In this document: one piece after another, positions 11,901 to 22,021 of the stretch
How the letters are laid out: the number at the start of each line of letters is the position of its first letter
How positions within the stretch are numbered: position 1 is the stretch's first letter
Assembly: GCF_003286085.1 (NCBI RefSeq)
Contig: NW_020825362.1
Coordinates: forward strand, 372,001-436,000
Direction: 5' to 3'
DNA: 64,000 nucleotides
Source of the DNA: Drosophila persimilis
Taxonomy: Eukaryota; Arthropoda; Insecta; Diptera; Drosophilidae
The notes under the pieces: generated by a model
The model's input: only the letters and a program-made list of their open reading frames with translations
Told to the model about the DNA's origin: nothing
Database searches by the model: none
Position numbers and translations under genes: made by a program

Positions 11901-13726
11901 GACTGCGACAGCGCCATGGTGGATTTGCTATTCTGGCTGCAGCTGCTACTGATGGACGCTACCGCCGCTGTTCCCGTCGTTCCCGCCGTCCCCGCTGATA
12001 TAGATGTGCCCATTGTGGATCCCAGATTCAGTTTGGCAGTGGACTTGCTCAGCCGGCTGTTGGTATACTTGCGGCTGCTCGTTGGAGTCGTCGATAGATC
12101 CTTGTATGTGCACTAAACAGATATGAAACGGATTCATTGGGTTAACTCAGGGATGATGAACAGTCCGAGGGGATACACAAAACAGTATTCTCTGTGGAGA
12201 ACACGCTCCCTCTCCCTCTTTCTGAGACTAACTTTTTGACTCCTTTTCTGATAACTTGATAAATTACTCACCTTGCTATCTGAGGATACAGTGCGTCCGT
12301 TGCTGCCGCTGGGCCAATCATCGCTGCTGCTGTTGCTGCTGGTGACTCCACCGCTTCCGCCGACACCTGCTCCTGCTCCTGTTCCGCCTCCAGCCACGGA
12401 CTTGATCAGACTTAGATTCAATTTGTTCCGACTCAACAGGGAGCTGGTGCGCAGAATGATGCCGCCAGTGAGACGCTGCTCTGTCTCAAAGTCGCGCCGC
12501 TCTATCAGATCCATCGACTGAATGTCTGCCTTGGACAGGGGCTGGGTGTTGCCGTTGGAGCTGCAGCTGGATGTAGATGTGGAGGCCTCTTCCTGCGCCC
12601 CACCTGATGCCGCTGATGCAGCAGATGTGGCAGATGCGGCTGGCGAGGGATTCGACGAGGCATTGGCTGTGAGACTCATCTGCTTCAGCCGCACGGACAT
12701 CAGCCTATCGTGGAGTGATGTGTATGTGGTGGCATCGTCTGCCTCCGGCCGGCTATCGTCGGAGTTGCCTGGCTCAGACTTGGTTCCTCTTGGATGTGGA
12801 TGTGCTGCCGCCTGATGCTGGTCCTCCAGCTGATCCTCGCCAAGCAAAAATTCGTCGCTCAAGCGCTTCGGTTTGCCGACCACCTGATCGCCGAACTCTG
12901 AAGGGACATCGGTCCCATCGAGCACTTGGCCATTGTGGCCGGGATGGGGATGCGGCAGAGCCTCCTCTACGACGGGAGTCTCGAGGAAGATCTTGGAGCC
13001 ATCGGCCGTCATGATGGTGCCATCGGGCAGGGCCATTTGTGATGTGTTGGGGCAGTCGATGCCAGCCGCAATGTCTTCTACGTCCTCATAATCGTCCTCG
13101 ATCAGCTCCTCTTCATCGTCCTCTTCCTCATCCTCCACATCTGCCTCCACATCCTCCACGTCCTCCACATCCTCCTCCTCATCCTCGTCATCATCATCGT
13201 CGTCGTTTATAAGGCAGACAATGGGCGGCATCTCACTATCATTGAAGAAGCCTCCACGACTGTGCTCGGAGGAGGGATGGTCATCGTCGTTAATGGTGTC
13301 CGTGGAGGAGCTATCATCCACGGCCACTACCACGCCAACTGTGGATGCCGGCCTTGTGCTGGTGGGCAGTGAGTTGGAAGAGCTAATCTCAAAGGTCTCC
13401 AGCACCCCGGAGGTACTTGACTCATCGTCCAGCACTACGGCGAAGCCATGCTGAGAATTCGACGACACGCACACGTCCTCCACATCCTCCCTCAGAGTTG
13501 ACATAGATAAAAATGCTGATACAGCTGCTCCTGCCTGCTGGCTGGTAGTAGCCGTCGCCTTAGTCGTCGTCGTCGTTGCCGTTGCCGTGGCCGTCGCTGC
13601 CGCCGCCTGACTCTTCAGTTCAATGTGCTGGCCGCTGACCGACGATGGGATCGACGCCGGAGTACCCTCCTCCTCTGCACTGGCCAAGGAATTCCTGCTA
13701 GCAACTGGAGGACATCCTTGTTCCAT
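8966..13726 (-). CDS. ago: Archipelago (Fbw7/Cdc4), F-box/WD40 substrate adaptor of the SCF ubiquitin ligase
   Basis: Ago directs Cyclin E, Myc and Notch-pathway targets to SCF ubiquitination. Seven coding exons on the minus strand fit without frame conflict: 13726-12272, 12112-10202, 10138-9957, 9891-9666, 9593-9383, 9316-9145 and 9077-8966, giving 1,422 residues, somewhat longer than I remember for D. melanogaster. The N-terminal half is low complexity: an acidic run of Asp/Glu around 13,080-13,210, Ser/Ala/Thr-rich stretches and an Asn run near 11,285-11,310. The F-box ([18 protein letters not shown], about 10,545-10,600) is at the end of exon 2, followed by seven or more WD40 repeats ([30 protein letters not shown]) that form the phosphodegron-binding propeller. 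The C-terminus VEGACVKCS ends the gene. Several antisense open frames in the low-complexity part are shadows. Confidence 0.96.
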
Positions 13727-15783
13727 AATAATACTTGACGAGCATCCAAAAACAAAACGGGGCAGCGCGCTTTAACAGTTTACCAGCTCGCTGTTGGTGG
13801 CTGTGGGCTGCTCTGCTGCTTCTCTCCCTCTCCTGCAAAGAGAACGATGGTCAGTATTCAGTACAGTGTTCCCTATAAGGGCATAAGGGCAAAGAGGGGA
13901 AAAGGAGCACGTTGATGCCGTAGATTAGCATTCCATATTGCTAACTTTTAGTAGGGCCTTCTGCCACTACTACAATTTATAGCTACTTCCTATATTATAT
14001 ATTACGTCAATTTCAATGCTTATCCTTTGTGCTCGGGAAGAACTCCAAAAATTCCCACGCAACAAGATTGCAAAACAAAAAAAAAACCAAGAGAAGAGAA
14101 ATTAAATGAAAAGCAGTGGGAAAAATTTTTGTGCAAGCAGCCGCCGCCGCCGACGACGTTGTCGTTAAAACTCGAAAAAGGAAATCACAAAAGTGCATCG
14201 GATCGGGGATCGGCGGAAGAGGCTAAAACGGCGCGAAGTAGAATGGGAAAAAGAAGACGAAACGGGTATTACAACAAAAAGAAGACACTCACTGACACAC
14301 ACACATTGGAACGCACACACATATGCAGTACAGTAAGAGGCAGGTAGGCAAGCGGCAGAGCAGGGCAGGCGGCAGGCAGCAGCACAAAGGTATTGTGGAT
14401 AAGAGATGGCGAGAGAGCCAGAAGTAACGGACGTAAGAAGAAGAAGCAACAGCAAAGATACACAACAGCGGCAGCAGCAACAACAACAACGCGTACACCT
14501 TGCAATTCAAGCCGCTATCTTTTCCCTCCGCCTGGGACTGGCTTGGCGAGAGCAAGCAGATCGTCGTCGTCGTCTCGTGTATCTCGTGCCTTGTCTGTCA
14601 CACAGCATCACCAGGGAGAGCCAGGGAACCAACCAAAGACCGATCGCACACAAACACACGCACACACAAAAGCGTGTAGAAAAAGGGATCTTTGTTGGTC
14701 GAGCAGAAAAGAGAGGAAGGGGCAGGGGCAGCGGCAGGGGCAGGGAGCGCAGCCATTGCAAGGCAGCATCAGCATCCGCAGCGAACAAAAGGGGCGATCA
14801 CAAAGGAATTTTCAGCAGCGCTCCTGCTGTTGCATCACTCGCAACAACAGACAACAGAAGATCAGATGTGCAGAGGTATTCTCGGGAATATATTTTCCTT
14901 CTTTCTCTTCCCACCCTTCGGCGTTTGGCTGTTGACCTCCACCCAAAAAACAAAAAAAAAAAAAAACGTTGCTTAGGGTCTTCGGGGTCTCTGCTTTCAT
15001 GCCGTATTTATTCAGTCTGTTTTACATTTACCTGTGCCGCAGGATAGCCAATACCGCAGCACATTTTCGATGCGCCCAAAGAATTTTTTAGCCACGGGTG
15101 GAGTCGTCATTATCATTGCTCCCTAAATACGCACAAACACATGTGTATAAATGTCATGCATGCATATAAGTTGGTAGATAATACCAGTAGCTATGATAAA
15201 TCCAATATTTAGTTTGCCAATTTAATAGTTTTTACTGCATTTCCTTCTTAATTCCTGGCCCTAACCCCACTTTTCTGCACCTGCACTGCAGCACTGGTGA
15301 TGGAGGAGAGCGAGCCAGCCAGCCCCATAATTCGTGGAGCAAACAACAAAAGAAAAATGTGAACATTGTTGTACACACAGACACACATACACACGCATAC
15401 AGAGCAAATGTCACGACATCCACGAGAAAAGTTTGCTGCGATATCCCTTCTATAAATTACTTTTGAAATGTTCTCCAAAGCAAATTGAGTCTGTACAACA
15501 GTCCCAAGCCATGGCGACAGTTGAAATTTGGTTAAATTATTTAACTATTCCATTCGAAATTTTTTGCGTTTAGCCCACTCACACACACGCACGCACATAG
15601 AGTTACACGGGGCACACGTTTAATCGTATTTCCACATACTTCTTTGTGCCGTTGCTCCGGGGGAGTGTTGTAAAATCTAGTGTGGCACCGTTTTAACCTT
15701 ACTTTGTTTATTTAATTTTAAGAAACATAAATTTATTTGGACAGACGAAAAAAATTAATGACTCGAGCCTGCCTTGTATTAAT
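13727..15783 (-). other. 5' UTR, 5' intron and promoter region of archipelago
   Basis: A splice acceptor on the minus strand (CTTTGCAG, 13833-13840 region) shows that the 5' UTR exon holding the start codon begins at 13832, so an intron and at least one upstream non-coding exon lie in this stretch. It contains CA/TG microsatellites (about 14,290-14,330, 14,650-14,670, 15,375-15,400), GAGA-like and (GGGGCA)-rich sequence. Open frames on the plus strand around 14,400-15,050 are repetitive and show no family signature, so I treat them as non-coding. Confidence 0.5.
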
Positions 15784-15791
15784 TATCGATA
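15784..15791. promoter_or_regulatory. Perfect DRE (TATCGATA), probable ago promoter
   Basis: The octamer bound by DREF is complete. A second partial copy (CTATCGATG) follows at about 15,838. DREs typically lie within 100-200 bases of the start site, so an ago transcript could begin near here on the minus strand, about 2 kb upstream of its ATG. Confidence 0.5.
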
Positions 15792-16543
15792 TACGAGACC
15801 ATCATCTCGAAGACAGCACAGGTATCGCAAGAAAAGCCTATCGATGTTGTCGTTATGGGCATATGACACTAGACTTTGCTAGCTGACTAACAGTCTTATG
15901 GGCGTAAGCATTAGACTTTGTCAACTTTGTTGCGAAGAGAGAGACAGCATGAGAGACTAACGTAAGAACTTAGTGTTCGTAGTCGTCTACAGATACGTGT
16001 CCCAGCTATCAATCGAAGAACTGAGGCACTATATCTGTTTTTTTCCAACGCACACAGGCAGCCAGCTATCAAAATTGGATCTGAAAAGTGTATCCATGTA
16101 TCGTTTCTGCCGCAGCACTGCTTAGTGTTGTTAAGGTAAAACAACAACAGAGGCTTATGGGAAAGCATGAAGTAAGCATGCATTAGCTGGAATTTGCTGG
16201 GAGCAGAGCAGCAGCAGTAGATATAATCGATAGTTATTACACTTTTCATTTTGGACTGATAACTGGAGCTGCGGCTGGAAAGGGGTTAGCAACACTAACT
16301 TATCGTTGCATCTTATCGTTTGTAGCAAAGTCCAATGAAGTCTAATGTCATACGCCCATTAGCAGTTCGTGTAATGTCATACGGCCATAAACAATGCAAT
16401 GAACCGATACGCGGAAAAAGTTGAATTACTTGGAAAATCCGGAAAACTAAATTACTAAATTCTTATGGCTGTGATCTAAGGGTACGCTTTAGGCATTGAG
16501 AGTTTAGGACTGCATGGATCATGAGGTAGCGAGCCAGACTCTT
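15792..16543. other. Intergenic stretch between ago and SLC66A3
   Basis: No gene is visible. There is a weak internal repetition: several fragments resembling 'gcatatgacactagactttg' and 'gtcatacggcc' recur around 15,858, 15,900, 16,345 and 16,375, in both orientations, with another ATCGATAG motif at about 16,226. This might be a small inverted element or a remnant of one. Confidence 0.35.
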
Positions 16544-16544
16544 T

Positions 16545-16552
16545 CATCGATA
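16545..16552. promoter_or_regulatory. DRE-like element upstream of SLC66A3
   Basis: CATCGATA matches seven of eight DRE bases and is followed by a second ATCGAAAG about 12 bases later. It lies about 75 bases upstream of the start codon, a usual distance for a DREF-regulated promoter. Confidence 0.4.
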
Positions 16553-16624
16553 GTCAGCCGGTCATCGAAAGTTTGCGTTTGAATAAATCACAGCAAAAAT
16601 ATTAAAGTTCGTTTGACCGTCGAG

Positions 16625-17833
16625 ATGTCTGGGGGTCTATCCGAGGTGGTGTCCGAGTATCTGGACAAGGGATTAGTGCTCGTGATTGCGGACTTGCTCA
16701 GCTTAATCACAGTCTCATCATGCCTGGTGATCAAGGTGCCGCAAATCAATACCATAAGGGAGAACAAGTCCTCGAAAGGTAAGCCAGCCGCCTCCCACAT
16801 CTAGTCCGCCCACTCACATACCACTCTTCTTACGTACACACGTACATAGGTATAAGCGTACTTGGACTATGTCTGGAGCTGTTCAGCTACACAGTGATGA
16901 TATCCTACAACTACACCAGTGACTACGACTTCCTCTCCTACATGGAGTATCCTGTGCTGCTCCTGCAGGAATACGTCCTCATCTACTACGCCTTCAAATA
17001 CCAGGATCTGCTGGGCAAGAAGACGCAAATAGTTGCCATCGCCTATGTGATCATAGCTTCGCTCATATACCTGAAACTCTTTCCTATTATCATTCTCACA
17101 TTCTTGGTGGTGAGTAATTCCATACATAGGGTCAATTGATAGCGTCTATGTGCACATTCGTCATTGATTAGAGGCTTTTGACGGCAGCCCACCACGATTT
17201 TTGACTAGATAGCCGTTCGACGTAGTTCAAACATGTTTCCCGGACACACCGCCGCCACTCCAATTAGCTAATTATGTTTCTGTTTCTATGATTTCGGTAA
17301 ACTAGTTTGGTTTGTTTTATGTTTTTTTTTTGTCTCCGACATAGATAGGTCTGTCTGTCCGCTCTTAACTGGGAATCATCTTTGCCCAAGGTCAACATTT
17401 ATTGTTGTATAATGTTTGAGCAGCTATTTTTACTCTCGCCGGTGGTGGTCGGCCCCCCTTGACCACCTGATATATATATATATTTATTCAAATAATTGCT
17501 TCCTCTTTACCGTCCATTAGCCTTTCTGCACGCCCATTGGGGCAACCAGCAAGGTGCTCCAGCTGCTGGCCATACTGAGGACAAAGGATGCCAGCTCCGT
17601 CAGCCGCACTACGTGGGCCCTGTCGGCCTTCACCAACATGAGTACGTAGATATCGAATCAGATCCAAGATCATCATTAAACTCTCTACCCAATCCCTTCC
17701 AGCCCGCATCTATACGGTGTATGTGCAGTCGCATGACTGGATGCTGCTCTCGAACTTCCTTATATCGACGTTCCTCAGTGCTTCCATTTTCGCAGCCGCC
17801 TGCTTCTACAAAAAGAAGGTAAAGAAGGCCTAA
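16625..17833 (+). CDS. SLC66A3: PQ-loop membrane protein, SLC66A3 (PQLC3) family
   Basis: A small multi-pass membrane protein of the PQ-loop superfamily, whose members carry cationic amino acids or act at lysosome/ER membranes; the substrate of this subfamily is not established to my knowledge. Four exons fit: 16625-16778, 16850-17109, 17521-17641 and 17703-17833, giving 221 residues, about the family length. The first PQ motif (KVPQINTI, Pro39-Gln40) sits after the first hydrophobic segment and is followed by KSSKGIS, as in vertebrate PQLC3. In the second half the matching loop reads SKVLQLLAI, so the second proline is replaced. Six to seven hydrophobic segments are visible. The C-terminus is basic (KKKVKKA), a possible ER-retrieval KKxx-like signal. 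The symbol is the vertebrate orthologue name. Confidence 0.9.
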
Positions 17834-17871
17834 GATTCACGCTCAAGATTGTCTATCAGTCGTTGTTGTAG

Positions 17872-17904
17872 TTTATTCTAATCCGTTTAAATTGATATAA
17901 TAAA
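17872..17904. terminator. Overlapping convergent poly(A) signals
   Basis: The plus-strand AATAAA for SLC66A3 (17899-17904) lies beyond the minus-strand AATAAA of the NFXL1-like gene (TTTATT, 17872-17877). The stop codons are only about 100 bases apart. If both signals are used, the two mature 3' ends overlap by several tens of bases. Confidence 0.55.
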
Positions 17905-17934
17905 TTCATCTTAAAAGTGTTACGTAGTTGTCCT

Positions 17935-20900
17935 TTAACTGTCCGCATAGAATGCCACCGCAATGGCTCCCAGAACAATCATTACCGACGCTACATAAAT
18001 GGCCGTTTGTTCCCAATTTATTTTCGATTTGGGCGGGCCCACATCTATAGTTCTGCGTTCTTTGTGCTTGCGTTTTCCGAATTTCTGTTCAAACTTCTCC
18101 AGTTCCAGTCGATTACGTTCCTCCTCATTGCGGCGCTTCTGCTCCAGATGCTGCTGCTCCGCCGCCTGAGCACGGGAGAGTTCGGCCACACAGCTAGAGT
18201 CGCACTCCAGCGACGTTTGCCCAGCCCGATGCTTGTCGCAAGCGATCTCCTGCTTGAGTCTCTTGCAGGCACAGAAAATGCGAACCTTCTTGCGACACAG
18301 ATCGGGACTAGGGCACTTGCCAGAGTGGCATATTGACATGCATCGATGTGCGCAGGGATACTGCAAACGCGAATCTTTATTAAATGGAATCTCTGGAATC
18401 TCAAACTTAGGGAACTCACGTTCTTTAAGCAGCGATTGCCGCAACTGCGGAATCTCTCCCTCCGATCAATTATCTCCTGGACAGTGCCTGCCTCATCGAA
18501 GTACTCGCTGCACTTGTACACCAACTGCGTGAGTCCGCAATGGCACTTGCTTTTGATCACAAAGCCGCATGGAGTGCACGGCGGCGGATGGCAGCCTTTG
18601 GGACAGGCGTGTGCGCAACCCGTTGGACGAGGAATGATGCAACCCTCCTCGCATGTGGCACAGCCAGCCTGCTGCTGCATATCTTGCGGATTGGACACAG
18701 AATGACAGACGAGTGAGCATTTGTGATTGCCACAGTTGAGCTTCCGCGAGCATTTGCGCTGGCAAGAAGTGGGCTTTGAGTTCCAGCAGGGCCAAGTGGC
18801 TACCTCGTGGCCTCCAATGCAGGTGACGCTGACGCTCTCCTCGCAGCGTGGATGTGGCAGTGATTTGTATTCATACTAAAGGGAGACTGGATGAAAAGGA
18901 GCTCTTGTTATCATGGCAGTTTCCCGTACCTTTTTGGTTTGAGGGCGGGCCGCATCAGCAGGCCGGTTCACTCTGACGGCCTCGTGACAACGCGCCTTGC
19001 AGATGTGTCCACAGCCGCTGTCGGAATTTGGAAGAGCACATACCTGGCCACATGGCGGACACTCACCTTTGTGGCAGCGATGTTTAATGGCATGATGGCA
19101 TTTCGCAGATATACTGAAATTTTTCCGTTCCATTGGCTTAATGGTAGAGTTTTGCATGAGGGATTACTTCCTTACTTACCGACAAAGCTCCAAGCAGACG
19201 ATGCGCGCACTCTTCTCTCGCCCGCAGGGCACACTGCGCCGCGTCTTGCCGCAGCGGCAGTTGATCTGGGACTCCAGTTTGCAGGGATAGCAGGGCCCGT
19301 TGTGGCACACGGACTGGCACTTGTGCTTGTTGCAGCTCAACTGCTTGCCACAGATCTTTTCGCAGGGCGGGCACTGATCGCCGCAGCACTTTCTGTTGCA
19401 GGCATGCTTGCCACAGTCACGCATTTGCTTGCACTTGGTCTCGCAGGTGTGCTCCTTGGAGCAGGGCAGCTCCTTCTCATGAAGGCCACATCGGCATTTC
19501 TTCTTTGTCCTCACTGGGCACTGGAATGGCAATTGCAGCAACTGGGACTAGGCTTTTTTAGGTCGAAAAAATGACTTACCGAAATGCAGTTGCCACGATG
19601 ACAGCGCTGAGTGCATGAATGCTGACCGCAGGATAAGAGCTTCTGACAAGTATCACCACAGGTTTCCACAGCCTCGTTGCAGGGCCGCATTTGGCTCTGC
19701 GGAAATTGACTTTATAAGACACGAGAGTTGCTCGATTGAGTTGCCATTAGTACATACATTTTTTCCACAGGGACATGTCTTCACTTCCAAGGGACACTCT
19801 CCACCACCGCAGGGTCCGGCATGACACACCTTTTCACAGGTGTGCAAGCCACAGGCGAACGTCGCTCCACAAATCTGAAACATTTCACCAATCCTTTACG
19901 TGATTTCCTCGATTTAGGTGTATATCGCTCACATTTGTGCACTTCCATTTCCGATCAGAGCAGCTTACGACCTTCGACTCTCGCTTGCACTCGCATGGCT
20001 GGTTGCTCTTGCTGCTGCAAGGCGGACACTGTCCTGGTCGATGGCATACTTGGCTGCATCTGTGCTTCCCACAGGCCAAGAGCTCTTTGCACTGCAACAA
20101 ATATGGCTAGAGTGGAAAGGAGGCTTCATCACATTGAATAATTGTCTCACCGTTTGCTGGCACTTCCATTGCTTGTCTATGCAGCGCATGGAGCGCGGAG
20201 TGGATTTCCCACACAGGCAGGAGACTTGCGCCTGCTGAGCACAGGGCGGACACGGCCCCGGATGACAAAGGAGCTTACAATCGTGACCGCACTTTGGCTG
20301 GAGTAGCTTCTTACAAATTTCGCCACACGAATGCGGTACTAGGAACGGCTGCGACTGCGGATTCTCTTCCTTGCCGCAGAAACAGTTGTATTGCGTTGGT
20401 TTCTCCGCCGGCTGGTAGTCCCTTCGGCACTGGGGACAGCACCAGTGCAGCGATTTCTGGCGCTTGGGCGGCACAAACTCCCCCAAATGATTGTAGTGGC
20501 CCTGATTCTGGTTCCCATTCTGCTGCTCCGCCCTTACTTTCATCTGCATCATGCTGTCATTGGCCCACCGCTGAATGCAATTGAGGTGGAAGAAGCAATA
20601 ACAGCTCTCACAGGACCATATCGGCTCCACACGTCGAATGCTGCCAATGCAGATGAGGCAAGTGGCCGCTCCAGAGTGGAGGGTGTTTTCCAGGAAGGTA
20701 GTAGTGCGGGCGACATCTTTGTCACTTCCCGGCTTTCCACTAGACCTACCGGACGTCGGTTGGTAGTGCTTGTATAATTGATCTACACCCAAATTATTGA
20801 AATCAGAATAGATAAAGATGCTGATTGGACACGTCACGGCTGTGGGGTGTAAAAGCGAAAATTACCCAAAATTTGTTTTTCATCCAGTTCCCCCTCATCT

Positions 20901-20968
20901 TCAGAGCTGGAAGCGTAGGCGTATACAAGTTTCTGGGCAATTTTTTCCACTTTTGCAACGTTGCACAT
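17935..20968 (-). CDS. NFXL1: NF-X1-type zinc finger protein, NFXL1-like, tail-anchored
   Basis: The protein has a RING-like zinc domain and a long series of NF-X1 zinc fingers, ending in a membrane anchor. Nine exons on the minus strand fit: 20968-20866, 20782-20151, 20091-19933, 19874-19758, 19696-19580, 19520-19180, 19113-18930, 18875-18420 and 18360-17935, about 844 residues. After a short acidic N-terminus comes CLICIGS...[13 protein letters not shown]...CPQC, a C4HC3-type RING variant, then about ten repeats of the CGxHxC(x3)CHxGxCPPC type. The last exon has a Lys/Arg/Glu-rich stretch and a C-terminal hydrophobic helix followed by YADS, as in NFXL1 and unlike shuttle craft/NFX1, which lacks it and carries an R3H domain. 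The start of exon 2 is uncertain: an acceptor near 20,847 is also phase-compatible and would add about 22 residues. Function in flies is unknown to me; an E3-ligase role is inferred from the RING. Confidence 0.9.
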
Positions 20969-21018
20969 GGTAATTTTAATACAAATTATTTGGCGTGCAC
21001 AAAAATATAAAATTTATC

Positions 21019-21026
21019 TATCGATA
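21019..21026. promoter_or_regulatory. Perfect DRE upstream of the NFXL1-like gene
   Basis: TATCGATA lies about 50 bases upstream of the minus-strand start codon; a further TCATCGATG follows near 21,050. This suggests a DREF-driven housekeeping promoter. Confidence 0.6.
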
Positions 21027-22021
21027 AAAGAGCTGGAGAAGCACCGATGTCATCGATGTTTTTAGATTACATTAGATTTACACTAGAAGCAACTTATGGG
21101 CTATTTACACTATTATTAATATGCTTGATCTAATGATAAATTAGTTTAAAGTATTTGCTTAAAGGATTTATTTAAGCTGCTCTTCCCTCAGTGGTGATAG
21201 TTGACACGATAGGCACAACAGAGATAAAATATTCGGAAAATCGAACAATCGAGAGGACCCCGATCTCGTCTCTTGTAGAGGAAAACCCAGAGATACAACC
21301 ACTGGACCAGCTGATGGAGGCGGCCCTGACCTCTTCTCTTGTAGAGGAAAAGCTAGTGATAGAGTCCCTGGACCAGCTGGTGGAGAGGACCCCGATCTCG
21401 TCTCTTGTGGAATGGAATACATGCGGCCTATCATGATGTGCTGCAGCCAATTTAAGAGGGTTGGACGTAAGTTGTGGGCCCGCAAGACTGCAGAGGAAAT
21501 ACTGCTTGAAGAGAAGAATAAAATAAACATATTTATATTAATGCCTCTTAATTTAATTAATTTAAATTAATTAAATTAATTTATTTAATGCCTCGTTGTG
21601 ACATCGGCTGAAATGAATTTAAATGTAATTAATACTTAATTTAATTTAATACCTTGATATAATCTTACAGCTGAAAGGTATTTGATTTGAGATCCTTCAG
21701 CGGGCTGGTCCCAGGGATGGCGAAACGAAACTCTGCCAACTTAATTCAGTCAGTTGCTTAACAACTGCAAGATTGTTATTCTTATTGGCTTTATACATTT
21801 TCCGCTATTAATATATGTACTTTTGACAACCTTACTAGTTGTTAAAAAGATACAGGCAACAAATATCATAAAGCAACTGTTTGACTCTCCTGCCCTGGTT
21901 ATCAACTTAACATCTGATCCAGTTTGAGAGTGCGACACCCTGGAATAGCTTTCACATAAATTACAAGCAAAAAAAAAACTTAATCATTTCCAGACGCGAA
22001 AATATATAAACTTATCATAAA
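21027..22021. other. Intergenic stretch, AT-rich, with a short tandem repeat and the ABHD16A leader
   Basis: Apart from the 66-bp tandem repeat annotated separately, the stretch is AT-rich, including a self-complementary TTTAATTAATTTAAATTAA run near 21,545-21,590. A splice acceptor (TTTCCAG) about 30 bases before the ABHD16A start codon suggests that the ABHD16A 5' UTR is interrupted by an intron whose first part lies here. Confidence 0.4.
21250..21420. repeat. 66-bp tandem repeat, about 2.5 copies, open on both strands
   Basis: The marker CTTGTAGAG recurs at 21272, 21338 and (as CTTGTGGAA) 21404, a period of exactly 66 bases, or 22 codons. On the plus strand the repeat reads ...SSLVEENPEIQPLDQLM... 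and variants, with no stop from about 21,191 to 21,436, but I find no ATG at its head. On the minus strand the frame is also open (21,168-21,530). A splice acceptor-like CTTCCCTCAG lies at 21,182-21,191. It could be an exon of a small unrecognised gene or a non-coding minisatellite. Confidence 0.5.

Noticed and set aside
10846..13454. Several plus-strand frames of 60-100 codons inside ago
   Set aside because: Antisense shadows of the GC-rich, repetitive ago coding exons.
14406..15047. Open frame of 213 codons on + upstream of ago
   Set aside because: Low-complexity Gln/Arg-rich translation over microsatellites, no domain, and it lies in the ago 5' intron/leader on the opposite strand.
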